A DNA stretch of 64,000 nt. It comes from Setaria digitata. Taxonomy: Eukaryota; Nematoda; Chromadorea; Rhabditida; Setariidae. The DNA is taken from the NCBI GenBank assembly GCA_003640385.1, contig RCAB01000026.1, positions 1 to 64,000 on the forward strand, given 5' to 3'. The notes below the pieces were generated by a model. The model did not search any database. It was not told where the DNA came from and worked only from the letters and a program-made list of their open reading frames with translations. The translations under genes were made by a program, and so were the position numbers. Below, in pieces: positions 53,955-64,000 of this stretch. Numbering within the stretch: position 1 is the first letter of the stretch; each line of letters begins with the position of its first letter.

Positions 53955-56536
53955 CACAAGCTGCTGCTGCCTGCTGAGCAACAGCCTGACTTGGTCTGAT
54001 TCACAGTTGTCAGTAGATCACGATGCCATATATTTTTAAGCTACGTTGAGAAGCGTAATGAAATAAGTTCATCCTAACTTTACTGTTATTCGATAGAAAT
54101 TACAGATCAAATTAACAAAATTAATCTAAATTTAGTCCGAAACACTAGTTACATTTTCTGCTCCATTACGCTGGAAATGCTCAGTCATTAAGTTGTGAAT
54201 GTAATTGAAATGGTCTGAATTGATTTTGATTAAAAATACCTGCCAAGTTTATTTCCATTTCCTACTGTTTAAAATCGTAATTAAAATAACTTATAATTTT
54301 CTTAACACAAAAACTACCGTCCACAGCGATTACCGATGGTAGCATTTACTCATTTAGCAATTGAAAATGAAGCTAAAATAATCCAGATCGAAGCATAAAA
54401 CCTTAGCAATTTACTATTTTTTGCATAATGATATTTCCATCTCATTATGAAGTGATAATAATAAAAGTTTTATCAAAATTGCTATGTTTTAGCACCTTTT
54501 ATTAGAAAAAAATCATTAATAAGCATAATGAAGAGATCGGAATATTAATTCGAAATAGATTAAGCTAAGAAAAAGAAATTGATATTGTAATTTAGTGTTA
54601 CTAAAAATTTAGCAATATTTAGAGTTCTGTTTCAGAACAGCTATCTTTTCAAACTTTTCTATGTTGGAAAAATTGTATACATTATTTACGTAACATGTCT
54701 TCTTTTTTTTGCTTCTATTCAAATATCTAATAGGTCTATGCTTACAAAACATTATCTTGAATGCTATCAAAGCCTTCACAAAAGAAAAAAATTTAGAAAT
54801 TTTGTAACTAAATCAATTAACGTATAAATATTAGCCTCCCCTCCCAAAAAGAGAAAAAGTGAAACCTGATCCAATAATAAACTATTTTGAAGTATTAAAA
54901 TAAAGATTATAAATGGAAAAATAAATAAATAAATAACATTTAGTGCCATTCTCAGCGAGGGATTTCACGAATGACCGACCAAAGATTGGGAAATTTTCAA
55001 AATAATCAATCTTCAAGAAGTGAAATTTGAGCCATAAAAGCCTTATCGTGTCATTTAGATCTGTTGGTTTACCATGTCGGATTACAATGATGATTGCCAG
55101 ATAATGGTTAATCGAACAATCATTTCCAGTCCAGTCTTTCTGTCCTTTTTATTTTTTAATAAGCAAAATATTTGTTAGATCTTCTTTCTTGTTTGTTTTT
55201 TGCGATCAGATGATTGTAATTTCTAATTTCTAAGCTTTTTTTTTTCCTTTTTTTGGGTAATAATTTCAAAAAAGAAATAGAAAAAGGTAAACAGCTGTTG
55301 AAACAATCTTTTACTATGCTATCATGGAAGTATATACGCTGACATTTTTTGAATTTTAGTTTTTTTTTAAATTTCTGATATTTGAATGAACATAGAAGAA
55401 TGAAATGCATCGGTTTATATTTTGTTCGGCATGAATAAATGCATTCGGAAACATTTGAAATACTGAATAGATAAATTGACATGCCGAAATATTAAAAGGA
55501 TGAATCGGAAACTGAATAGGTGTAATGGAATATAAAATAAATTATTGAAATATTGATACATTTTACGGCAGCTAAATGATTTTGAGAAAGATTATTTTGG
55601 CCAATTAAATGGTAAAAGTAATTTGCACTGACTTTCTATGAAAGCTAGGCTGTATATATGTATAAACAGTTGATAATTACATTCCATTTAAATCATTTTA
55701 TTTCGCACCTTAAGTTTTAATTAAAAATTGTCAACTGCAAGGGAAATGTTCGTTCAAACAAATGCAAGAATAGCGCAAAATTAATGAATAATTATCACTT
55801 CTAAGGTAAACAAATATCATCCTGTCAGTACTGTCAACAAACTAGGCTCTTTCTTTTCATTTCTAATGGGATGAGTTAGAATGAATGCATCGATTCTCAG
55901 GTTTTTGAAAAGGAAATTCCTTAATTAGCAATAACTTTTCTTTGCGAATTTAGGTTAATTGTGAAATGAGTCTGACCTGATGATATATTGAACAATTTCC
56001 GATGGTCATCAATGACCTCTCAATCAATTTTAGCGACCTCTGCAGTCATTTCCGAGTAATTCTGGCGACCAGCGCCAATCAAACCACTTGATTTATATTC
56101 TGAAATTAAAAAAAAAAAAAAAAAAATGAATGAGAAAAAATTTTCGTAAGTTTCTTAAAATTCTTTCAAAATTCTTTTTCAAATTTACAAAAAGATATTG
56201 ACGAATAAATTCGCAGAAGAAATCAATCAAAATTCATGAAAGGAAGCGAAAACGTTTACGAGATAAACTATTTAGCAAAACATGAACAAATTAATCTTCA
56301 TACTTCCTATTTTCAATATCTCTAATTCTGCTGCAAATTTTTAAATTTTATTTTTATGAAACGGTAGCAAATTTCAAAGTCAGTTCATGGAAATGTAAAA
56401 GATTAAAAAAACTTTTGCTTAAAAGGGATATGCAACATTTTCGATATATTAAAAATTCCAGCAATGAAAAAATTTATTTATCATTTGAAAATAAAAGTAT
56501 GCTAAAATTGTCAACTTCTACCAATCAAATTCATGA

Positions 56537-56583
56537 CAAATTTAATCACTTTCTTATATATATATATAAGAAAGTGATTAAAT

Positions 56584-56586
<3 letters not shown>
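56537..56586. repeat. Perfect 50-bp palindrome centred on TA
   Basis: Arm CAAATTTAATCACTTTCTTA plus TATA is followed by TA and then the exact reverse complement. A second AT run and a small GCATTAAAAAAAAATGC inverted repeat follow. The structure resembles the 46-bp palindrome at 2377-2422. Confidence 0.9.
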
Positions 56587-56614
<28 letters not shown>

Positions 56615-57433
56615 GCATTAAAAAAAAATGCATATTTGTATGCATTAAATAGGCATACCTCCTTAAAATTAGTAAAATTTAAAATTGTCTACCAAATAAA
56701 AGGCGAATATAGCATTAATGAAAATTGGAATGCTTTTCATTTGTGGAATTTTTGAGTGCAATTAATCGGAAAAAAAAATTCGAAGAATTCAGTCAAGATG
56801 AAACGATAACAAAAAAAAAAAAAAACGTGATCGTAACATTCAAAAATGTCACTTTCCAGGATTTTTTTTTTTTCTTTTTGTCATTATTTTGTATATTATC
56901 ATATCAGGAACAAATATGCGACAATAACAGCCACTCGGTAGCAATGAATAATTTTGATAACAGTTGATGCCTGATTAAGTGTGTTTTTGGAAGGAATTGA
57001 ACTAATCGTTGATAAAAAATTTGCAAATATTTAGTTGCTGTGATAAAATCGCTCTTGATAACTCAAAAGAAAGAAATGATTATGTTAAGGTAAGCTTGAT
57101 AAAAACTTAACTCAAAGAGATGGATATTTCTTTAATTGATTGGATTACGGAAGTGAGACTGATAAAGTTTGTAAAATCAGTCGCATACTTATTATATGTT
57201 AATATTATTGTGGTAAAATTTATTTGAACTCACGGGGTGACCACAACAAAGTCGATTGCTAAATCTGCTGATAATTCTTGATTAGAATTAAGCTTATTTT
57301 GTTCAGCTTATCAATGATTAAGCATTCACTGTCACAAATATATTCATTCCTTCCGTAATTCAATATGTTTCAGGCAATTTGAATCAATTTTACGATTTGT
57401 TTTACAGTAAATATAATGATAAAACGAGAACGT

Positions 57434-58052
57434 AAAAAAATGATAAAACGAAAGTAATTGATAAGAAAAATTAAGTTGATAAAGAGCATGCTACTAACAA
57501 AGTTAAAAAAATGAACGAAGTAGGTTCGAAAAAAAAGTACAAATTAAATTAAACGAGTATTGAGTGAAAGAATTTAAAATTGTATAGAAAATTGGAAAAC
57601 AAAAAAAAAAAAAATGGAAAAATTTAAAGGAACAGAAGCTTGACAATTTCGATTTCTATTTTTATATAAAACATTAAAGGATGAAAGTAAGTAAGGAAAA
57701 AACTTCGAGAAATTCAGTTAATCAGAAATCATAATAAGTGTTAAAGGGGAAAAGGCATGGAAGAAGTTTTTGCAAAGTGATAAAACGGAGAGGCATAGTA
57801 AGAAGTAACAGAAATATATTAAATAAAAAGGAAAACATGAATTAAAAGGAGAAAAACTAAGTGAATAAAAGAAATGCATATGGAGAAAGAGACGAAAAAA
57901 ATGATAAAACGAAAGTAATTGATAAGAAAAATTAAATTGACAAAGAGCATGCTACTAACAAAGTTTAAAAAAATGAACGAAGTAGGTTCGAAAAAAAAGT
58001 ACAAATTAAATTAAACAAATGAGTGAAATAATTTAAAATTGTTTAGAAAATT
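57434..58052. repeat. Direct repeat pair of about 160 bp
   Basis: Copy 1 (57434-57593) and copy 2 (57895-58052) share most of their length, including AAAACGAAAGTAATTGATAA, GAGCATGCTACTAACAAAG and GAACGAAGTAGGTTCG. A few substitutions and small indels separate them. The 300 bases between are not obviously repeated. The divergence argues against an assembly artefact. Confidence 0.85.
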
Positions 58053-59097
58053 TTTTTAAATAATGTTAACAGAAAATAAACACAAATGATTGTTAGGCAG
58101 CATGAGAGGAAAGAATGAAAAGGGAAAAGGTAGCAAAAAAAAGAAAGCAAATTACATAATGATTAATTATGATGAAGGAAAAGATTGCTAAAGGAAATAT
58201 CTTAAAAGACACTCATACATCATTAAAAAATTAATCCAATTAAGTAAAGGAAGTGAGTAATAGTGGAAAATTATCAATCTAAAGCTCATAGAAATAATAG
58301 CATAGCTAAACCTTTGGCATGAAAGATATTATTTATAGTGTGATTTATTCCGTTTAACATTTAAAAAATGCTGCAAATGCTTGTCATCTTATTATAAATT
58401 TGGACTTGTTATTGAAATTTGAAATTTAAAATTGATTATTGTACTCTTAAAATGCAGAATGACTAATGATATGTTAAGATAATGATATAAAAAGAATGAT
58501 AATTGTTGGATATATTTCTGCTTTCGAACCCTTTGCAATTTTCACATCAAATATTTTCGCAAATTATTTCGATCTGAAGCAAAATTCAATAAATCTTCCG
58601 TATGTCAGAGTGAAGGGAATTTGGATTGTTAAATATATTTGTTGCTCAGCAATTAATAAATGTTAATAAAAATTTGCAAGGAAAAAAGAGAAAGGAATTT
58701 GAGAAATATTTATAATTGATTAACAAATGTTTCACCGTGTAACATTTTTCCCTTTCATTTTTGCCTTTTCTTTGAAATTATCACTCTGTTCATGTTATAT
58801 ATGTTTTAATTTTTGTTATTTCCAATAATTCTCCCTTTTTTTTGTTGAAATTTCGTTACTAATTAATTAGAATTCTTTTTTTTTTCTTGTAATATTGACA
58901 GAATATAATACTAATGATCAAATGATCATTGAGCTATTTTAAAGTGTAAAATTTGTACAGTTTATTTTTCTTATTTCGATGCATTCATTTATCTGCAAAA
59001 CTGCTCATGCTGATTATTTCAAAAAATTTAATCAGCATTCATTTAACTGCTACAGATTAGATCTTAATTTCAGTCAATGAATTGTTCTGTCCTTCAG

Positions 59098-60208
59098 GAA
59101 GCAAAGCTTGGAAGTAACGGAATTTTAAAGAGAAAAGAATTGACACTGTAAGTGATATGTCCTTTAGTAAAATTTATACATCTGCTATTTCAAAAGAACC
59201 TACATAATAATTTGAAATTTTTCAAGTTTGCCCACGAAAAACCCTTGAATGGCAATAATGGACATATTACCTGCCTGATTTACATTTCACCTGTTAACTG
59301 CAATAAGCATTATTAAAACATCCGCAGTACTGGTGGAACAATCTAAATTAATTTTTTTAGAGAAATGCTTATTTTTGAACTGAATATTTTCTACCGATTA
59401 ATTGTTGAAGAGCACAGGATATGTTAGTGAATTTTAGTGATAAAATAATCTAAATATATGTAAATATTTGCATGACAAACATTTTTCCGCGAAAACAACC
59501 GCAAAATAACAACAGCAACAAAAAAGACAAAACAGAGACAATCTGTAAGTACCAATTTCCCATCTAATGCTAGTACCATTTGAAAAAGAACGAGTTAAAA
59601 AAAAATAAATTTTAACTTACAGACGTAGCAGAAAAAATTTTGCAATTTACAACCTGTGATAATTATTACATCAATTATCTATTGAACTTATTTACCATTT
59701 AGAATGCTATTTTGTATTTCGATTATATAGGATAATGGAAAACTTAGTGAAATCATTACTCATTCATATTAGGAGGAAGTAAAATTTATCATAATTGATG
59801 AATTTATTTCCTAAATTGACTGAAAAAAAAAGGTTTAAATTTAAGAGCTTCAAAAATATTTTAATTATTTATCGTCCTCTATTCATTGTACCAGCAACCA
59901 TTTTCTTATCAGACAGATAATACTGAACAGTGGGAATGTCTATCAGGTATGCAAAGCAAAATTATTAATGAGAGTTAGTTTGCTAAAAAGTTGGAAAAGA
60001 AAGCTTTTATTCATGTCTTATCATATCATATTGCTTATTTTATCAAACAGCAATGCATGCCGTTTTGTTATAAATAAGAAAGTCTCGCTGTAAAGTTCTG
60101 CTAATTAAAATTTATATTTTCTTTCTTTCAGATAAAAATGACAATCTCCAAAAAAGTAAAGTATATTTGCATCATAATGAGACTCTACCATACTGCTATT
60201 TTTCATAA
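59098..60208 (+). other. Candidate spliced transcript, three exon-like segments
   Basis: Three segments have good signals: 59098-59147 (acceptor GTCCTTCAG, donor CT|GTAAGTGA), 59895-59946 (acceptor TACCAG, donor CAG|GTATGC) and 60132-60208 (acceptor TTCTTTCAG). The second and third read in frame as QPFSYQTDNTEQWECLSD and KNDNLQKSKVYLHHNE, ending at a TAA. The first reads EAKLGSNGILKRKELT but joins the second in a different phase, where the combined frame also stays open. That ambiguity means it could be a small protein, a non-coding RNA or chance. No homologue is recognised. Confidence 0.3.
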
Positions 60209-62802
60209 TTTTATGCGAAATGAAAAATATTAGTTCTCGGCAGGTTAATTCCACTATAAATGATAACATATGTGATATCATTTTTGCTCATGAAACGAAC
60301 TGATAATGCTATATGGATGAAATATGAAAATTTTTTAAAATTTTTACAAAGTTTCTTTGTTATCCATGATATTTTTCTCGAATCACTGTGAAGTTTGTTG
60401 AAAGTAATGGCGAAAATAGGAATTAATTAATTCTAATCTGTATGATGATTAGGGGATGCAGCTTATTTGACTTTCAGAAACGACGCGATCTCTGCAAATT
60501 ATTTTAATCACTGTTTATCACATTAATCAGTCCAAATTTGTACATCGTAGTGATCAGCTAGCTAACTGATAGTGAATTTCTGTGGCACAAAAAAAGCTGA
60601 ATTTTTCTAATTTGGAAGGAAGCATTGGGTCTTGTTCTTACAACATTTTCTTTAAGATAATTCTAAAATACTCGTACCTTTCTGATATGATCTGATCTCA
60701 ATGTTTCCAAGTTTTAAATTTTGTTTATCAGTTACAGTGATCACTAAATTTTGTCTCTGTTAAATAATTGGCTGCTGAAGTATGAAATAGTACCAGAATG
60801 ACGTGAAAACCACGTTGAAGAAGCAACAAATTCGCGTAATCAAACGACGGGTGATTAAAATGTTATGATAATGATTAAAAGTTTAAATGCTGAAAACTGT
60901 CTAATCTTGTTTTCGAAAGTTGCAAGAAAGCTTTAAGCAAGATATTAAATCCTGCTTGGCCTGAACCATATAACTATTAGGCATTTTTTTAAGAACATAA
61001 TAGTCTGTAGTTATGGAAATTTTGAAATTTACAAATTATTTATAAATGCAAGTTGTCTCCACCATCAATGAAACAAAAGAAAGAGGAAAATATGCCAAAG
61101 TTATTTGATCCTACCGCAGCGATACATGTAACTGTACTGAAAGTGATCCACTATGGTGATTTGTTTCTGCTGCTGAGAGTAAAATAATAACATTATGTTC
61201 AAATTTGTTGAAATGTCTAGTTTAATGCCAAAAAAAAGTAAAGCAGTTAAAGGATGCACAATCACTGCTCTTAACTTCATAGTTACTAAGTGATAAGTTT
61301 CTTTCAAATATTCTGAATAAGCAATTTGAAGCTTAACATTAGCTGATAAAAGATGATCAGATCAGGAATTTTTGACTAGGCAAAAATCTCGAATATTGTC
61401 TAGATTCTAACTGTGAGTAAAAAGTAACAGGAAAGAAAGGAATTGTCCAAAAAAATGTTTTTTTATTACATATTTAAAAGTAGAAATGACGATATCTACG
61501 AAAGGAATTCAACTTTTCCAAATGGCCTGAGAGAGGGATAATATTTTTAGCCTATTTCAAACAGGTCATGAGGTACTTGAGACCACAACATTGCATCAAT
61601 TTCATTCTCACTTATTGATTGAGAGAGCAAACTTGAATTGAATATTTTACTGAATGGTCAAATTCAAACTTTTTTTAAATTGTCTGTACCGTTGCAGCAT
61701 GCACTCAGTGAATTTCTGAAGTTTTTTTTCAACATTAATTAATCTCGTCAAATCATCTTGAGTGTTCTAAGAGTACTGTATGAACCAATATGCATTTAAG
61801 AAATCAGCGCCAAAAAAGTTCTAAATTATTTGTGTGATTTAAATTTCACAATTTATTATATGTTAAGTATTTAGAGAAATGTTAAGTATAGTTGTTATGA
61901 TACAATTCCGGAAGTATCCTTCAGAGATAATGTTAAAAAAGAATAGTGCCAAAATTACTCCTTTGCTTAATCACCTCATTAATGAATTCATCTATGGGTA
62001 ATTTAATTAGTGTCATTAAGAATACAATAACATTCTGTCACAGTATTTCTGTTGTTCTTAAATATTCTTTCAATGCATGAATGATTTCGTTCAGTGAATA
62101 CTTTAGACTGCAGCAAATTTAACTTAGGGAGTTGTGGCACTTCATTACACGTCAGAAAGTTTGTTTCACTCTTCCAGTTGCTGACTTATTATTTCTTTTA
62201 TTGTTTTAAACATACTAGTTGAAAACATCTTTTCTTGAATTGTGATCACAGCTGATCAATCGATGTTGCAGATTTTCCACGTTCCATCAACTTATCAGTA
62301 ATTAGCTTTCATTTTTATCACAGAAAAACAAAAATGAAAAAATTTCTTGGCCTTCATTTCCAACAAATTTCATTCACTGTTCCGTCCAGCTCTTCTCCCA
62401 GTCCTCTCTGGAATTTTTTCCTCCACTTTTTTTCTTTTATTATTTTTTATTTTTTTATTTTTTAAGGCAAATAAAATAGTGTTTAATCTTACTTAGTACA
62501 TTTAAAAACTACTAATATCACTCTTTCGTCAGATCAGTTGATCAATCAATCAATTTAAGAAATCCCAGACCAAAATAGACAATCCACAGATCATCACTCA
62601 TTGCTTTATCTACCAATCACAATCTGTCTAGCTTATAAATAATAAGCTCAAAATTAAAAAGTGCAGTCATTTGAAGGGAGCCTCTATGATTTAACACACT
62701 GCATTAATTAATTAATGCACTTTGCGAAACAACACCGAATCAGCCGACTAACAGACAGAAGGATGCACAGTGGTACACACACATACGGACATCAATGGTG
62801 TA

Positions 62803-62870
62803 TTTCCCCGAAAGAAATCACCCCGTTCCCCCGCTCTCCCGTCTTTCCCCGTGCTCCCGTTTCCCCCGTT
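62803..62870. repeat. C-rich repeat with a period near 9 bases
   Basis: Short units such as TTCCCCCGC, TCTCCCGTC, TTTCCCCGT, GCTCCCGTT and TCCCCCGTT follow one another. The minus strand has six or more runs of 3-5 G and could form a G-quadruplex. In one plus-strand frame it reads FPRSPVFPRAPVSPVTF, a Pro-rich repeat in an open stretch of 100 codons, but there is no other coding support. Confidence 0.6.
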
Positions 62871-63415
62871 ACCTTTATATCTCGATTGATCCACTGCATT
62901 TTCTCTCTAAATTCGGAATGTTTTATCCCTTATATCGTGTATCTCACAGGATATCACTCCTTGATTGCCACCCATCTTATCATTCACAAATATCACCCAT
63001 TCATTCACTCTCGATGAACACTTTACGATTCCTACTTTTTCTAAAGTTATTTTCATCGTATGCCCACTTCGGGAACGTTGACTTAGAGTGAAATAGCGTT
63101 ATGCCATGTTAATTAAGCTAATAATTTGAAACTGATTGTTACATTGAAAGTAATTTTAGTGTGATTTAAATGAGTTCATTGTTGAGATGGACAAGATAAA
63201 ACCTTTGGTGTAAACTATTTATTTAGTGGTAATTATCGAGCTGTAACTTGAAGATTCCCAACAACCATGAGAATTGAAAGTTTTCTAAAAGTTCAAAATC
63301 AATTCATAGGTGAAGCTAGTCGTAATTTCTGCGCCGAAGAGTTAACACTCATTCCACTGGCACATTTCGCTTCTTCACGCATATTCAAACTGCATCGAAG
63401 TTCAGATTCAACTAC

Positions 63416-63475
63416 CTGAGACGGATTCACCAGCCATCCTAACATTCGTTGCTGACATCATTTCTGCCATTGTCA
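63416..63475 (-). other. Possible small exon on the minus strand
   Basis: Acceptor TTTTGCAG and donor TCAG|GTAGTT enclose 60 bases with an ATG (63470-63468) and an open frame MAEMMSATNVRMAGESVS. Other open fragments lie on both sides (63.3 and 63.6 kb). The local GC content is higher than the surroundings. Nothing here matches a family I know. Confidence 0.2.
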
Positions 63476-64000
63476 CTGCAAAACATGTTTCCTTCCTCTA
63501 GTTGGAAGTAGCAACTTGTTTTACTTCTTCCTTCCTGTATCTTCGAAATCAGATGCTCTCATCGAAATGGTACTACTCTTACGATGACAGAAGTCAGAAG
63601 ATACATCTCCACATTTCGTTTCTTCTGTTACGAGGTAATTAGAACAATTTTCCCTCAGTCAGAATCTGTCTCTCAATGGTTGCCATTAGCTAGTTACTCT
63701 ACAGGTTAATCCCTCTAGCTTTTAGTATTTATTAAAAGTGATAAAAATATTAGCACAGGAGCATTTTATTTCAGAGCAACTTGATGAAGTTATTGAGTCT
63801 TCCAGGAATCTACTCAGGAATTTGCTTGATTTCTTATGAGAATTTTCGATCTTAAGGTAGAACAAACTAGGAAACTAAGTTTAGCGGCTATATTCTAATG
63901 CCACTCGTCCGTTCAAAAATTTCAATATCAATCTTTCTTCCTGTCTACTAAATACAGCATTTGTTGTGCAATCTTCCACTTCACCAATTTTGATTTAGAA

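Larger units (their letters stand above)
53024..59097. other. AT-rich region upstream of akirin, no gene recognised
   Basis: The first kilobase should hold the akirin promoter and 5' UTR, including the C-rich block at 53880-53954. Further right are a 50-bp palindrome (56537-56586), AT and A homopolymers, and a 160-bp direct repeat pair at 57.4-58.05 kb. No exon series was found. Confidence 0.5.
60209..64000. other. Right-hand region, no gene recognised
   Basis: Mostly AT-rich. Exceptions are the C-rich repeat at 62803-62870 and a GC-richer segment at 63.3-63.7 kb with short open frames on the minus strand. No known protein is visible, so any gene here is either novel or mostly outside the window. 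Confidence 0.45.

Overview
The window looks like a piece of nuclear genome from a parasitic nematode, most likely a filarial worm (Onchocercidae-like). The evidence is a nematode cuticular collagen, an akirin and a CDK2 that read as nematode proteins, genes broken into many small exons, TTTCAG-type acceptors, poorly conserved GT donors, candidate trans-splice acceptors just before start codons, and a very AT-rich background. The assignment to filariae is inference from general familiarity and not from a search. No bacterial-style operons, tRNAs, rRNAs or intact transposons were recognised.

Layout. (1) 1-211, minus: first coding exon of a RagC/D GTPase gene that runs off the left edge. (2) 1637-4410, minus: complete seven-exon CDK2-like kinase (326 aa). 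(3) 6373-11018, plus: complete 13-exon MCM7 helicase subunit (734 aa). The CDK2 and MCM7 genes are head to head about 2 kb apart, and both act at the G1/S step. (4) 11638-15511, minus: a nematode protein with five divergent PDZ domains (about 604 aa). (5) 18098-18896, minus: a two-exon Pmp3/UPF0057 proteolipid of 57 aa. (6) 27376-29460, minus: complete five-exon YEATS4/GAS41 chromatin reader (228 aa). (7) 31367-32482, plus: three exons of an unrecognised protein, either a small gene or the N-terminus of the next one. (8) 35567-42108, plus: a protein tyrosine phosphatase with a helical N-terminal half and a WND acid loop. (9) 44674-48909, plus: a cuticle collagen whose splice phases lead into a tail of about 310 residues rich in Ser, Asp and Glu. 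(10) 51142-53023, minus: complete six-exon akirin (245 aa). From 53.0 to 64 kb I find no recognisable gene, only exon-like fragments, repeats and two very C-rich blocks.

The housekeeping group (RagC/D nutrient signalling, CDK2 and MCM7 replication control, YEATS4 chromatin acetyl-lysine reading, akirin transcription cofactor) mixes with tissue-specific nematode genes (multi-PDZ protein, phosphatase, collagen). Apart from the CDK2/MCM7 pair I see no sign of shared regulation. Four single-N positions are each flanked by a duplicated copy of the same 35-130 bases. They look like assembly joins between overlapping contigs or haplotypes, so copy number near 2.4, 2.9, 23.7 and 24.3 kb should not be trusted. 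The observations most worth a second look are the collagen with its long acidic tail, the fused-or-separate question at the phosphatase, a period-perfect 39-bp degenerate minisatellite, two G-quadruplex-capable blocks, two perfect AT-centred palindromes of 46 and 50 bp, and an unannotated spliced-transcript candidate at 59.1-60.2 kb.
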